This document shows positions 43,462-50,965 of a stretch of DNA of 64,000 nt, in pieces. The position numbers and the translations under genes were made by a program. Source of the DNA: Bombilactobacillus bombi. Its GTDB lineage: Bacteria > Bacillota > Bacilli > Lactobacillales > Lactobacillaceae. Every line of letters starts with the position of its first letter. Position 1 is the stretch's first letter. The stretch is taken from assembly GCF_964340835.1 (NCBI RefSeq), contig NZ_OZ204251.1; one strand, 5' to 3'. The notes under the pieces were generated by a model, which saw only the letters and a list, made by a program, of their open reading frames with translations, was not told the DNA's origin and did not search any database.

Positions 43462-44340
43462 TTAATGTTCATCAAATAACAAATCGCGAATATAATCTAC
43501 TGGCATTGGTTCTCCTGTCCACAATTTAAACGCCTCGGCTCCTTGTTCTAGCATCATTCCTAATCCATTTAAAACGTGCTTCACACCTGCCTTTTGTGCT
43601 ACGGTCATTAACTTCGTAGTGCGAGGAGCATAAACTGTATCAAAAACAATCATATCTGATTTGAACCAATCTGGATTAGTCACCAATGTCAAATCTTCTA
43701 AAGGATTCATTCCAGCACTGGTGGCGTCACAATAAATAGCGCTGTCTTGAATCTCAGCTTTTAAATCCGCTTGATCTTCCAATGCATGCAACGTTGCTTG
43801 ACAGTTCGTCTTTTCGTTAATTACTTCGACATCGCGCTGAGCATTATTCCAAAATTCATCTTGCCGATTAAAAAGTGCTATTTCCTTTACTCCATCTAAA
43901 GCAGCCTGAATAGCAATCGCAGTCCCGGCACCACCGGCACCTACTAAGACCATTTTTTCTCCGGTAATGTCTAAATTTTCATCCTTCAAAGACTGCATAA
44001 AACCCGTGCCGTCAGTACAATAACCAGTTAATTTGCCAGCATCGTTAACAATAGTATTGACAGCCCCCACCATTTCGGCAGCGGGATCTAGTTGATCTAA
44101 TAACGGAATGACCTTTTGCTTATTCGGCATTGAAATGTTGGAACCGCGCATATCTAAGGTTCGGATGGCCTCAATTGCTTGGGGTAACGTATCATTAGTT
44201 ACTTCAAAAGCTAAATAAGCATAATTCAAACCCAGTTTAGCAAACGCATTATTATGCATAGTTGGGGACATGGAATGTCTAATTGGATAGGCCATTAACC
44301 CAATTAAAATAGTATGCCCATCTATTCTTTCTGTTGTCAT
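43462..44340 (-). CDS. aroE: Shikimate dehydrogenase
   Basis: 292 residues. The N-terminal domain has PIRHSMSPTMHN (shikimate-binding Ser residues) and MPNKQKV with the catalytic Lys; Asp in GYCTDGTGF. The NAD(P)-binding domain has the GAGGAGTA loop (about residues 131-138), and the DATSAGMNP motif follows. It reduces 3-dehydroshikimate. GAGGAA before the ATG. First gene of aroE-aroD. Confidence 0.93.
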   Translation of the reverse strand: MTTERIDGHTILIGLMAYPIRHSMSPTMHNNAFAKLGLNYAYLAFEVTNDTLPQAIEAIRTLDMRGSNISMPNKQKVIPLLDQLDPAAEMVGAVNTIVNDAGKLTGYCTDGTGFMQSLKDENLDITGEKMVLVGAGGAGTAIAIQAALDGVKEIALFNRQDEFWNNAQRDVEVINEKTNCQATLHALEDQADLKAEIQDSAIYCDATSAGMNPLEDLTLVTNPDWFKSDMIVFDTVYAPRTTKLMTVAQKAGVKHVLNGLGMMLEQGAEAFKLWTGEPMPVDYIRDLLFDEH

Positions 44341-44498
44341 AAATTCCTCCTTATGTAATAATTAAAAGATGATTAATAATTATCATACCACCTAATCTTT
44401 TTTTAATGTTATTTTTATGAACAAAAAGACTCTTTTCTTCAGTCAAAAATAATTTATTTTCAATATTTATGAAAAGTGCTATGATAAAAACTGTGTTT

Positions 44499-44571
44499 GG
44501 GTCCTTAGCTCAGTTGGGAGAGCGCCTGCTTCGCAAGTAGGAGGTCGACGGTTCAAGTCCGTTAGGATCCA
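44499..44571 (+). tRNA. tRNA-Ala, anticodon CGC
   Basis: A 73-base cloverleaf. Acceptor arms GGGTCCT/AGGATCC include the G3:U70 pair that marks alanine tRNAs. D arm GCTC/GAGC, anticodon stem CCTGC/GTAGG with loop TTCGCAA (anticodon CGC), T loop TTCAAGT. The 3' CCA is not encoded (discriminator A is followed by CTA). A TATGAT-like -10 lies about 20 bases upstream. Confidence 0.95.
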
Positions 44572-44584
44572 CTATAGAATAAAT

Positions 44585-44629
44585 AAAAGCTGATATTCAA
44601 CTATTTACAGTTGTAGTATCAGCTTTTTT
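44585..44629. terminator. Bidirectional terminator after tRNA-Ala
   Basis: Stem AAAAGCTGATA/TATCAGCTTTT extended by AACT/AGTT, T run on the plus strand and A run before it, serving the tRNA and the reductase gene. Confidence 0.88.
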
Positions 44630-44653
44630 ATTTATATCAATTATCAGAATATC

Positions 44654-45505
44654 TTATAACTTGCGGTCATTGAAGTTTTCAGCAGTTTCGCCTGCGTAAT
44701 GATCGAGAAATAGACTTTTTCCTGTATCTAAAGCGGTAATTTGTTCCAAATCAGCAGCACTTAATTCAAAATCCCAAATATTAATATTTTGCTGCATACG
44801 CTCTTTATGCGTAGATTTAGGAATGATGACAACTCCGCTTTGAATTAAGAACCGTAAGGCTACTTGTGCTGCTGTTTTATCATATTGCTGACCAATCTTT
44901 GTCAAAGTTGGGTTATGAAATAGATTATTTTTGCCTTCAGCAAAAGGCCCCCAAGATTCAATTTGTGTACCATACTTGTCCAAAAACACTCGATCTGTTT
45001 GGCGTTGGTTAAAGACATGAGTTTCTAATTGATTGACGGCTGGAACCACGTCCATGTTTTTAACTAAATCCACATAACGATCTGGATAAAAGTTAGAAAC
45101 ACCAATCGCACGAATTTGACCGGCTTTATATAGTTCTTCCAGCGCTCGATAAGTCCCATAATAATCCCCAAAAGGTTGATGAATAAGGACTAAATCTAAA
45201 TAATCAGTTTGTAACTTAGCCATTGATTGAGCTATGGATGCTTTGGCTTTATCATAACCAGCATTCGACACCCACACTTTAGTAGTTAAAAAGATATCTT
45301 CACGCTTCATTCCGCTAGCTTTGATAGCTTGACCAACGGCTGCTTCATTGCCATAAGCTTGAGCAGTGTCAATGGAACGATAGCCAACTGCTAAGGCTTC
45401 AGAAACTGCGCGCTCACATTCTTTTAAATCATTAACCTGAAATACTCCTAATCCTTCTTGCGGCATGATGACGCCATTATTTAAAGTAACATTTGCGATT
45501 TGCAT
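44654..45505 (-). CDS. Aldo/keto reductase
   Basis: 283 residues, TIM-barrel oxidoreductase. Catalytic tetrad visible: Asp in SIDTAQAYGN, Tyr in the same motif, Lys in TTKVWV and His in VLIHQPF. IGVSNF and IPKSTHKERMQQN (NADPH binding) are present. It reduces aldehydes, methylglyoxal or 2,5-diketo-gluconate-type substrates in the cytoplasm. ATG at 45505 is preferred, as the ATG three codons upstream touches the ribosome site. A dyad at 45583-45605 upstream may be its operator. Confidence 0.88.
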   Translation of the reverse strand: MQIANVTLNNGVIMPQEGLGVFQVNDLKECERAVSEALAVGYRSIDTAQAYGNEAAVGQAIKASGMKREDIFLTTKVWVSNAGYDKAKASIAQSMAKLQTDYLDLVLIHQPFGDYYGTYRALEELYKAGQIRAIGVSNFYPDRYVDLVKNMDVVPAVNQLETHVFNQRQTDRVFLDKYGTQIESWGPFAEGKNNLFHNPTLTKIGQQYDKTAAQVALRFLIQSGVVIIPKSTHKERMQQNINIWDFELSAADLEQITALDTGKSLFLDHYAGETAENFNDRKL

Positions 45506-45582
45506 GTTTTTCATCCCTTCTTATTCGGATACTCTTATTTTATTCTAAGTTTTTATTTTTGAAAATTACCTATTACACATGC

Positions 45583-45605
45583 TAGTATACGTTAAAAGTA
45601 TACTA
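45583..45605 (-). promoter_or_regulatory. Dyad upstream of aldo/keto reductase
   Basis: Exact inverted repeat TAGTATAC-N7-GTATACTA, 78 bases upstream of the reductase start, in a gap of about 400 bases. A 28-codon frame on the plus strand at 45618 has GAGG before its ATG but no other support; otherwise the gap holds nothing I recognise except a TATACT -10 (45879-45884) before the 45903 gene. Confidence 0.45.
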
Positions 45606-45902
45606 TAGAGGACATTAATGCATCTTCTAAATTTCTTTATTATATTTAACGAATCATTGAATAATATTCATTTGCTGTGTTATCTGCAAAATGAATGCTT
45701 CTGAAAAAATTCAGAGCAAGATATGCTTATTGACTGAAACTTTTTTATTGATCATTATTGGCATGAGTTATAGTTATTCTCCTTGGAATTGACCAGTAGT
45801 CATTTTTGCTTAAGAAACTCTTCAAAACATTTTTTAAAAACCAAAAAAGCGCTAGATTTCTTATTTATAGTGTGCTACTATACTAATACAGGAGATGATG
45901 AC

Positions 45903-46328
45903 ATGACATTAAAAAAAGCAATTAGCAGTATCGTTCTTACCCTCTTAGCAATGATTATCTTTGTGATGAACTCAACTTCTACTTCCAAAGCAGCTGAAAC
46001 TATGAAAGTTTATAACCAAAATGGCAAACTAGTTGGTTATACTCATAAACCGCAAGCAATTAAAAAATTTTATCACACTGTTAATAATTCTCGTCTCAAA
46101 CATAAGGTTTACTTATTACATCCTATTCCACAAAATGCGCAACTGAAATATCATTATCGCCTAATTACCTCCAAAGATAGAAAGATTGATCTCTGGCTCT
46201 ATAACAATCAGCCATATCTAAAGGTCCGCAATTATCCGGTTTCGATCTTTCCTGTGCCCCAAGCTTCTTGGAAATTGTCACCAAAAGATTACCAAAAACT
46301 GCAGCATCCCCAAAAATTGTTATCCTAA
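45903..46328 (+). CDS. Small secreted protein, unknown function
   Basis: 141 residues. Signal peptide MTLKKAISSIVLTLLAMIIF, with cleavage near SKA (about 32). The mature part is basic (many Lys, His, Tyr, Pro) with the pattern KVYNQNGKLVGYTHKP and LKYHYRLITSKDRKIDLWLYNN, likely beta-rich. An AGGAGATGATGAC site decides the ATG at 45903 over a longer frame that starts upstream. No cysteine pair, no anchor. Not recognised; transcribed alone and closed by a terminator shared with guaB. Confidence 0.7.
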   Translation: MTLKKAISSIVLTLLAMIIFVMNSTSTSKAAETMKVYNQNGKLVGYTHKPQAIKKFYHTVNNSRLKHKVYLLHPIPQNAQLKYHYRLITSKDRKIDLWLYNNQPYLKVRNYPVSIFPVPQASWKLSPKDYQKLQHPQKLLS

Positions 46329-46337
46329 TTCCAAAGT

Positions 46338-46389
46338 AAAAGCACCTCACAATTGTTAGATTAATTTCTACAATTATGAGGTGCTCTTT
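46338..46389. terminator. Terminator between convergent genes
   Basis: Stem AGCACCTCA/TGAGGTGCT extended by AATTGT/ACAATT, flanked by A and T runs; serves the secreted protein gene and guaB. Confidence 0.85.
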
Positions 46390-46403
46390 ATGTTAATAAA
46401 ATC

Positions 46404-47537
46404 TTAACGGTGATAATTAGGTGCTTGTTGAGTAATTGTAATATCATGCGGATGTGACTCAGTCAATCCGGCATTAGTAATTTGAATAAATTGTGCTTTA
46501 TTACGTAAATCATCAACAGTACGAGCTCCAACATAACCCATACCTGAACGTAAACTACCCACAATTTGATACACAACGTCACTTACATCACCCTTATAAG
46601 GCAAGCGACCTTCAATGCCTTCTGGAACTAATTTTTTCGTTTCATGTACTTTGCTTTGGAAGTAACGATCAGAAGAACCATCCTTCATTGCCGCAACTGA
46701 ACCCATACCACGATAAGACTTATATTGATTACCATGTTCATCAGTAAAGACTTCTCCTGGAGCTTCAGTAGTTCCTGCCAGCATATTTCCTAACATTACA
46801 GCATTACCACCAGCAGCTAAAGCCTTCACAATATCGCCGCAATACTTAATGCCGCCATCAGCAATGATTTGTTTGCCATATTGTTGAGCTACTTCTGCTG
46901 CATCAAAGACTGCAGTAATCTGGGGAACTCCAACTCCGGCAATTACACGAGTTGTACAAATTGAACCTGGACCAATTCCAACTTTGACGACGTCAACACC
47001 AGCGTCAAATAGAGCTTTTGTGCCTGCTGCTGTAGCTACATTGCCGGCAATGATGGTTTGTTTTGGATATTGTGTGCGAATTTCTGAAATTTTGGTTAAA
47101 ACTCCTTGTGAATGTCCATGAGCAGTGTCAATCACAATGGCATCTGCTCCAGCATCAATCAAAGCTTGAGTCCGTGTAAAAGTTTCTTCAGAAATTCCTA
47201 CAGCTGCTGCTACAAGCAAGTGATTATCAGCATCAACTGCTGATCTCTCAGCAATTGATGCTTGCTGTTTAACTTGCTTAACTTGTGCAACTTGTGCTTC
47301 AATGCTCATATTTTTATGAATAACCCCAAGTCCACCTAGTTCTGCCAACGCAATCGCCATGGGAGCTTCTGTTACTGTATCCATACCGGCACTTAACACG
47401 GGTATTTTTAACTGTAAATTGGAACCTAACTTGGTAGCTGGATTAACTTCACGCGGCAAAACATCACTAGCTGCAGGAATTAACAAAACGTCATCAAAGG
47501 TCAATCCTAACTTTGTAAATTTGTCCGAACGGTTCAA
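46404..47537 (-). CDS. guaB: IMP dehydrogenase lacking the CBS pair
   Basis: 377 residues, about 110 fewer than the usual enzyme. The barrel is complete: TFDDVLLIP at the start, catalytic Cys194 in GSICTTRV, the IADGGIKYCGDIVKALAAGG phosphate site, and YRGMGS. The CBS (Bateman) domains that normally interrupt the barrel after VIHKNMS..QV are absent; the chain passes straight from VKQVKQQASIAERSA to HLLVAAAVG. It converts IMP to XMP for GTP synthesis. The TTG start follows GGAGGTAA. A possible PurBox lies upstream. Missing CBS domains suggest loss of nucleotide-dependent oligomer control. Confidence 0.93.
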   Translation of the reverse strand: MNRSDKFTKLGLTFDDVLLIPAASDVLPREVNPATKLGSNLQLKIPVLSAGMDTVTEAPMAIALAELGGLGVIHKNMSIEAQVAQVKQVKQQASIAERSAVDADNHLLVAAAVGISEETFTRTQALIDAGADAIVIDTAHGHSQGVLTKISEIRTQYPKQTIIAGNVATAAGTKALFDAGVDVVKVGIGPGSICTTRVIAGVGVPQITAVFDAAEVAQQYGKQIIADGGIKYCGDIVKALAAGGNAVMLGNMLAGTTEAPGEVFTDEHGNQYKSYRGMGSVAAMKDGSSDRYFQSKVHETKKLVPEGIEGRLPYKGDVSDVVYQIVGSLRSGMGYVGARTVDDLRNKAQFIQITNAGLTESHPHDITITQQAPNYHR

Positions 47538-47631
47538 AATTTATTACCTCCAATTTTAGTGTAAATTTAATTTACTTTAGCACAATAATTACTTAAAAGT
47601 AAACCCATATAATAAATCCATTTTAAACCAT

Positions 47632-47644
47632 AATGTTCGTGTTT
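47632..47644 (-). promoter_or_regulatory. Possible PurBox upstream of guaB
   Basis: AAACACGAACATT on the minus strand fits the CGAACAnT core of the Gram-positive PurR box with mismatches in the A/T part. It lies about 95 bases from the guaB start, between guaB and the divergent add gene. Single box only. Confidence 0.35.
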
Positions 47645-47724
47645 ATTTATTGAAATTACAATATGGCTATGATAAGCTTTTCTTGAAAGCAAAAAACAAA
47701 CAATAATGTGAAGGAGAGCTCCTA

Positions 47725-48747
47725 ATGTCCGCTAATATCACCACAAAATTCACACAGGGCTTACCCAAAGCCGAATTGCATTTACATATTGAAGGGACTT
47801 TAGAACCAGCATTAAAATTAAAGCTAGCTCAACGCAATCATGTCGATATTGGTCAAACAACCATTGCTGAAGTACAAAAAACTTATGAATACCATGACTT
47901 AGCTTCCTTTTTGGCAGTTTACTATCCAGCAATGAATGTTTTACAAACAGAAGAGGATTTCTACGATTTGGCAATGGCTTACTTACACCGTGCTGCTGCC
48001 AATAATGTACGCCATGCAGAAATCTTTTTTGATCCACAAGCTCATACCAGTCGAGGAATTGATTTTGCGACTGTCATTAATGGTTTATATCAAGCTACTG
48101 TGGACGCTCGTGCCTTAAACATTGATGCACATTTAATAATGTGCTTTTTACGTGATTTTTCTAAGGAATCAGCTCGAAAAACTTTGGCAGAAGCTCTTCA
48201 ATACAAAGATAAAATTATTGGGATTGGCTTAGATTCTGATGAACATAATAATCCACCTTTAAAATTCGCACGCCAATTTGAAGATGCAGCCGCAGCTGGT
48301 CTACATCTGACAACCCATTGTGATATTGATCAAAAAGATTCCATTGAGCATATTCGCCAAGCCCTGGAAATTATGGGAGTTGAAAGATTAGATCACGGTA
48401 CAAATATTGTAGAAGACCCCGATTTAGTAGCTTTTGCAGCGAAAAATCATATTGGCTTAACCTCTTGTCCCCTTTCGAATACTTTTGTCACTCCTGAGAT
48501 GAAAGGCAAAGAAGTAATAGAACTTTTAAATAAAAATGTTCCTATCTCAATTCATTCTGATGATCCAGCTTACTTCGGCGGTTATATTAGTGATAATTAT
48601 TATGCTCTTGCTCAGCAATTCAACCTTACTGTTGAACAAATAGTGCAATTAGCTCGTAATTCTTTTGCTGCCGCTTGGATTAGTCCTGAGCAAAAGCAAC
48701 TCTATTTCAACGAATTAGAACACTATGTCGCAACTTATCATGAATAA
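47725..48747 (+). CDS. add: Adenosine deaminase
   Basis: 340 residues. Zinc ligands His19 and His21 (ELHLHIEGTLEP), His in LTTHCDID and Asp pair in SIHSDDPAYFGG; the catalytic Glu is in the D-x-x-x-x-E region around QKDSIEHI. It deaminates adenosine to inosine (some relatives act on adenine). AGGAGAGCTCCTA precedes the ATG. It is divergent from guaB, giving a purine-salvage pair. Confidence 0.92.
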   Translation: MSANITTKFTQGLPKAELHLHIEGTLEPALKLKLAQRNHVDIGQTTIAEVQKTYEYHDLASFLAVYYPAMNVLQTEEDFYDLAMAYLHRAAANNVRHAEIFFDPQAHTSRGIDFATVINGLYQATVDARALNIDAHLIMCFLRDFSKESARKTLAEALQYKDKIIGIGLDSDEHNNPPLKFARQFEDAAAAGLHLTTHCDIDQKDSIEHIRQALEIMGVERLDHGTNIVEDPDLVAFAAKNHIGLTSCPLSNTFVTPEMKGKEVIELLNKNVPISIHSDDPAYFGGYISDNYYALAQQFNLTVEQIVQLARNSFAAAWISPEQKQLYFNELEHYVATYHE

Positions 48748-48755
48748 ATTTTAAT

Positions 48756-48810
48756 CAAAAATCCCTTACAAGTTCATTTCAAATTGAATAATTTGTAAGG
48801 GATTGATATT
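48756..48810. terminator. Terminator after add
   Basis: Stem AATCCCTTACAA/TTGTAAGGGATT with a T-rich tail; also A-rich before it, so it may serve the convergent gene. Confidence 0.8.
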
Positions 48811-48814
48811 TTAA

Positions 48815-49834
48815 TTAATCTAATTCAATTGCCTGATTAGATACTTGAATTTTAGTACGCGTAATTTGTGAACGGTGGGGCTTTAATTTACTGGTATTAA
48901 AAGCTAATCCTAAACAAGTTTGCACATATAAGCGCCGCTCAGTTAAGTCATAACCAACCCAATAACGCGTATGATCACTAACTGGGCTACTTTTATAACC
49001 ACGTTGAACTCCTTGTGGAACTGTGACTGATTTTAAAACTGAGAATAGTTGATTAATTCCAGCTTCGGGCTTAAAATCACCCAAACTATCCGCGATTAAG
49101 GCCGCACGCACAAAGCGTGAAGGTGAAGTGTAATCTCCTGGCAAACCTAACATGCCGTAACCTGTACCTGTAGCAATGGGTGCTAGTGCTAACCGGTCAT
49201 TATAAACTTTTTTATTTTTATGGGGATTAATATTGGATAAATTAATATAATTACGCAAATTGGTTATATGCCAATAATATTCTGGACTATTAGTCATGAC
49301 TCCTACACTATCATAAAGTTGAAAAGCTCCTTGATCAGTGGGCTCTATTACTACGCTATCGTTAGTTTCATCAATAAAAAGATAATGTCCAGAAAACTGT
49401 GAACGAATATATCCGTGGCGATAAGGATGATACAGTAACCCATATTCTTGAATATGTTCTCTGATCTCTGCTACACTTTGAAAATTACTCAGCACAAAAG
49501 TGACAAACTCTTCACCTAACAAAGGCTTTAAATGACGTTCTTGCAACTGTTCTGCAGTAGCATGCGTGCTCTCCAATAATACTTGTAAATCTCCAGCCAA
49601 ACCTGCAGAATTAACCCCATCAAATATATTAAGATTTTTGGTGGAGCCAATACCCATCACATCATATTTACTAGTCCAAGAATGTAAGTTACTAGTAATA
49701 GTAGCACCCTGGGGAATATTAACGATACTCGCAGGTAAACCAGCATCGTCTTCAAAGACCCCCACGTTTAAGTCCATCGTGCGTCCCCAAAACACTTGCC
49801 CATTGTCAGCAGTCAAGGAAATACTTGTACACAT
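48815..49834 (-). CDS. Choloylglycine hydrolase/penicillin acylase family (copy 2)
   Basis: 339 residues. Nucleophile Cys2 (MCTSIS), Arg18 and Asp21 (WGRTMD), NSAGLAG loop, TNSPEY loop and SPSRFVRA match the active-site set. The ATG at 49834 exposes Cys2; a TTG seven codons earlier is ruled out on that ground. Compared with copy 1, the loop before the TNSPEY motif and the GYIRSQFSGHY segment differ, so the acyl pocket probably differs too. In the equivalent position of the INEYGLAG motif it has VNSAGLAG. Transcribed alone. Confidence 0.88.
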   Translation of the reverse strand: MCTSISLTADNGQVFWGRTMDLNVGVFEDDAGLPASIVNIPQGATITSNLHSWTSKYDVMGIGSTKNLNIFDGVNSAGLAGDLQVLLESTHATAEQLQERHLKPLLGEEFVTFVLSNFQSVAEIREHIQEYGLLYHPYRHGYIRSQFSGHYLFIDETNDSVVIEPTDQGAFQLYDSVGVMTNSPEYYWHITNLRNYINLSNINPHKNKKVYNDRLALAPIATGTGYGMLGLPGDYTSPSRFVRAALIADSLGDFKPEAGINQLFSVLKSVTVPQGVQRGYKSSPVSDHTRYWVGYDLTERRLYVQTCLGLAFNTSKLKPHRSQITRTKIQVSNQAIELD

Positions 49835-49918
49835 GGTCTTCACCTCTTTTTTCAATTACCCTATTATAACAACCTTACTGTTATCCTGTTAAAAATCAGC
49901 TTTACTTCTTACCAATCC

Positions 49919-49970
49919 AAAAAGCCATTACTTTATTCTTCAAGTTTCCAAGAATAAAATAATGGCTTTT
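49919..49970. terminator. Terminator after marR-type gene
   Basis: Stem AAAAGCCATTA/TAATGGCTTTT extended by TTTATTCTT/AGAATAAA, with A and T runs on both sides. Confidence 0.88.
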
Positions 49971-50001
49971 ACAATCCACGATATACAATCACTCATACTT
50001 T

Positions 50002-50550
50002 TTACCAACGTGGTCGCTTCCACATCCCCCAATTTTCATTGTTAGATGACGGAAAGTGTCGCTTCTCAGAACAATATTGCCGCCAACAAGCATAGCGGTC
50101 ATCATCGAGATTAATTGCTTTTAAGTTTTGAATCATCTTGGTTAATAGGATTTCTAGTTGCTGTTTCTCAACACTACTTAACCCGGCAAATAAATCTTCG
50201 CTAAATGAGTCATTGGCTTTTTGCACATGATCAATAGCCGCTTGGCCTTCTTCTGTCACCTTTAAAATCGTCACCCGCCGATCACTTTCCAGAGGTTGCT
50301 TAGTAACAAAACCACGCTCTGCTAACTTATTGACCATTGCTGTGACAGAACTAGGGCGAATATCTAAAATCTCTGCAATTTCACTATTAGTCAAACCCTC
50401 ATGCTGGGCAATTAAATTCAAGACCCGACCTGGTCCACGTCTTTGATTGCCTGATTGTTGATAGCGGTTTTGATGGAGAGCCATGACAAACTTGGGATAC
50501 ATTAATAATTGACTAAATAAATTAAATAAATTCTTTGTTTCATCCGTCAT
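50002..50550 (-). CDS. MarR family transcriptional regulator
   Basis: 182 residues. The winged helix covers about 40-110: LNLIAQHEGLTNSEIAEILDIRPSSVTAMVNKLAERGFV (recognition helix) followed by the wing DRRVTILKVTEEG. Dimer helices lie at both ends. The last 30 residues (YACWRQYCSEKRHFPSSNN) are longer than usual and carry two Cys that could sense oxidants (inference). A repeat TTAGTTT/AAACTAA sits in its promoter, so it may repress itself. Target genes unknown; the neighbours (BSH-like and CsbD genes) have their own terminators. Confidence 0.88.
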   Translation of the reverse strand: MTDETKNLFNLFSQLLMYPKFVMALHQNRYQQSGNQRRGPGRVLNLIAQHEGLTNSEIAEILDIRPSSVTAMVNKLAERGFVTKQPLESDRRVTILKVTEEGQAAIDHVQKANDSFSEDLFAGLSSVEKQQLEILLTKMIQNLKAINLDDDRYACWRQYCSEKRHFPSSNNENWGMWKRPRW

Positions 50551-50573
50551 CTGGATTACCTCGATTCAATTAA

Positions 50574-50597
50574 TTAGTTTAACATTTTAAAAACTAA
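50574..50597 (-). promoter_or_regulatory. Candidate MarR operator
   Basis: TTAGTTT-N10-AAACTAA inverted repeat 24 bases upstream of the regulator ATG, followed by a further CTAACT half-site. Confidence 0.5.
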
Positions 50598-50644
50598 CTA
50601 ACTTAAATATAAACCCCTTTGACTAGTCTGTCAATCAAATCACC

Positions 50645-50678
50645 AAAAAACGGCTAAGATTTAACTTAGTCGTTTTTA
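50645..50678. terminator. Terminator after CsbD-like gene
   Basis: Stem AAAACGGCTAAG/CTTAGTCGTTTT with one wobble, A and T runs on both sides. Confidence 0.85.
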
Positions 50679-50702
50679 TACGTTTACATAAGAAATTTGT
50701 TA

Positions 50703-50852
50703 TTAATCTTTAGCTTTGTCGATAGCATCTTTAGCAGAGTCTTTTAAGTCTTCTGCTTTATCTTTAGCTTTGCCAGCAACTTTTTGAGCTTTGCCTTCTA
50801 CTTCTTTAGCAGCTCCTTCAACTTTGTCTTTCATATTGTCTAATTTACTCAT
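50703..50852 (-). CDS. CsbD-like stress protein
   Basis: 49 residues, almost all Lys, Glu, Asp and Ala: SKLDNMKDKVEGAAKEVEGK and two further similar repeats. This is the low-complexity, four-helix CsbD type found in general-stress regulons, function unknown. GAGGAGGA precedes the ATG at 50852. Confidence 0.8.
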   Translation of the reverse strand: MSKLDNMKDKVEGAAKEVEGKAQKVAGKAKDKAEDLKDSAKDAIDKAKD

Positions 50853-50965
50853 GAGCAAATCCTCCTCAAATATTCTGAATCTAGCTTTATTATACAACAA
50901 ATTTTTATATAAAAAAGTAATTGTTATAAAAGTTTTATCTTATAGTTTTTAGCGGCTACCTTTCT

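Noticed and set aside
45618..45704. 28-codon plus-strand frame with GAGG upstream
   Set aside because: Short, hydrophobic and unsupported by a terminator or by context; noted only in the gap description.
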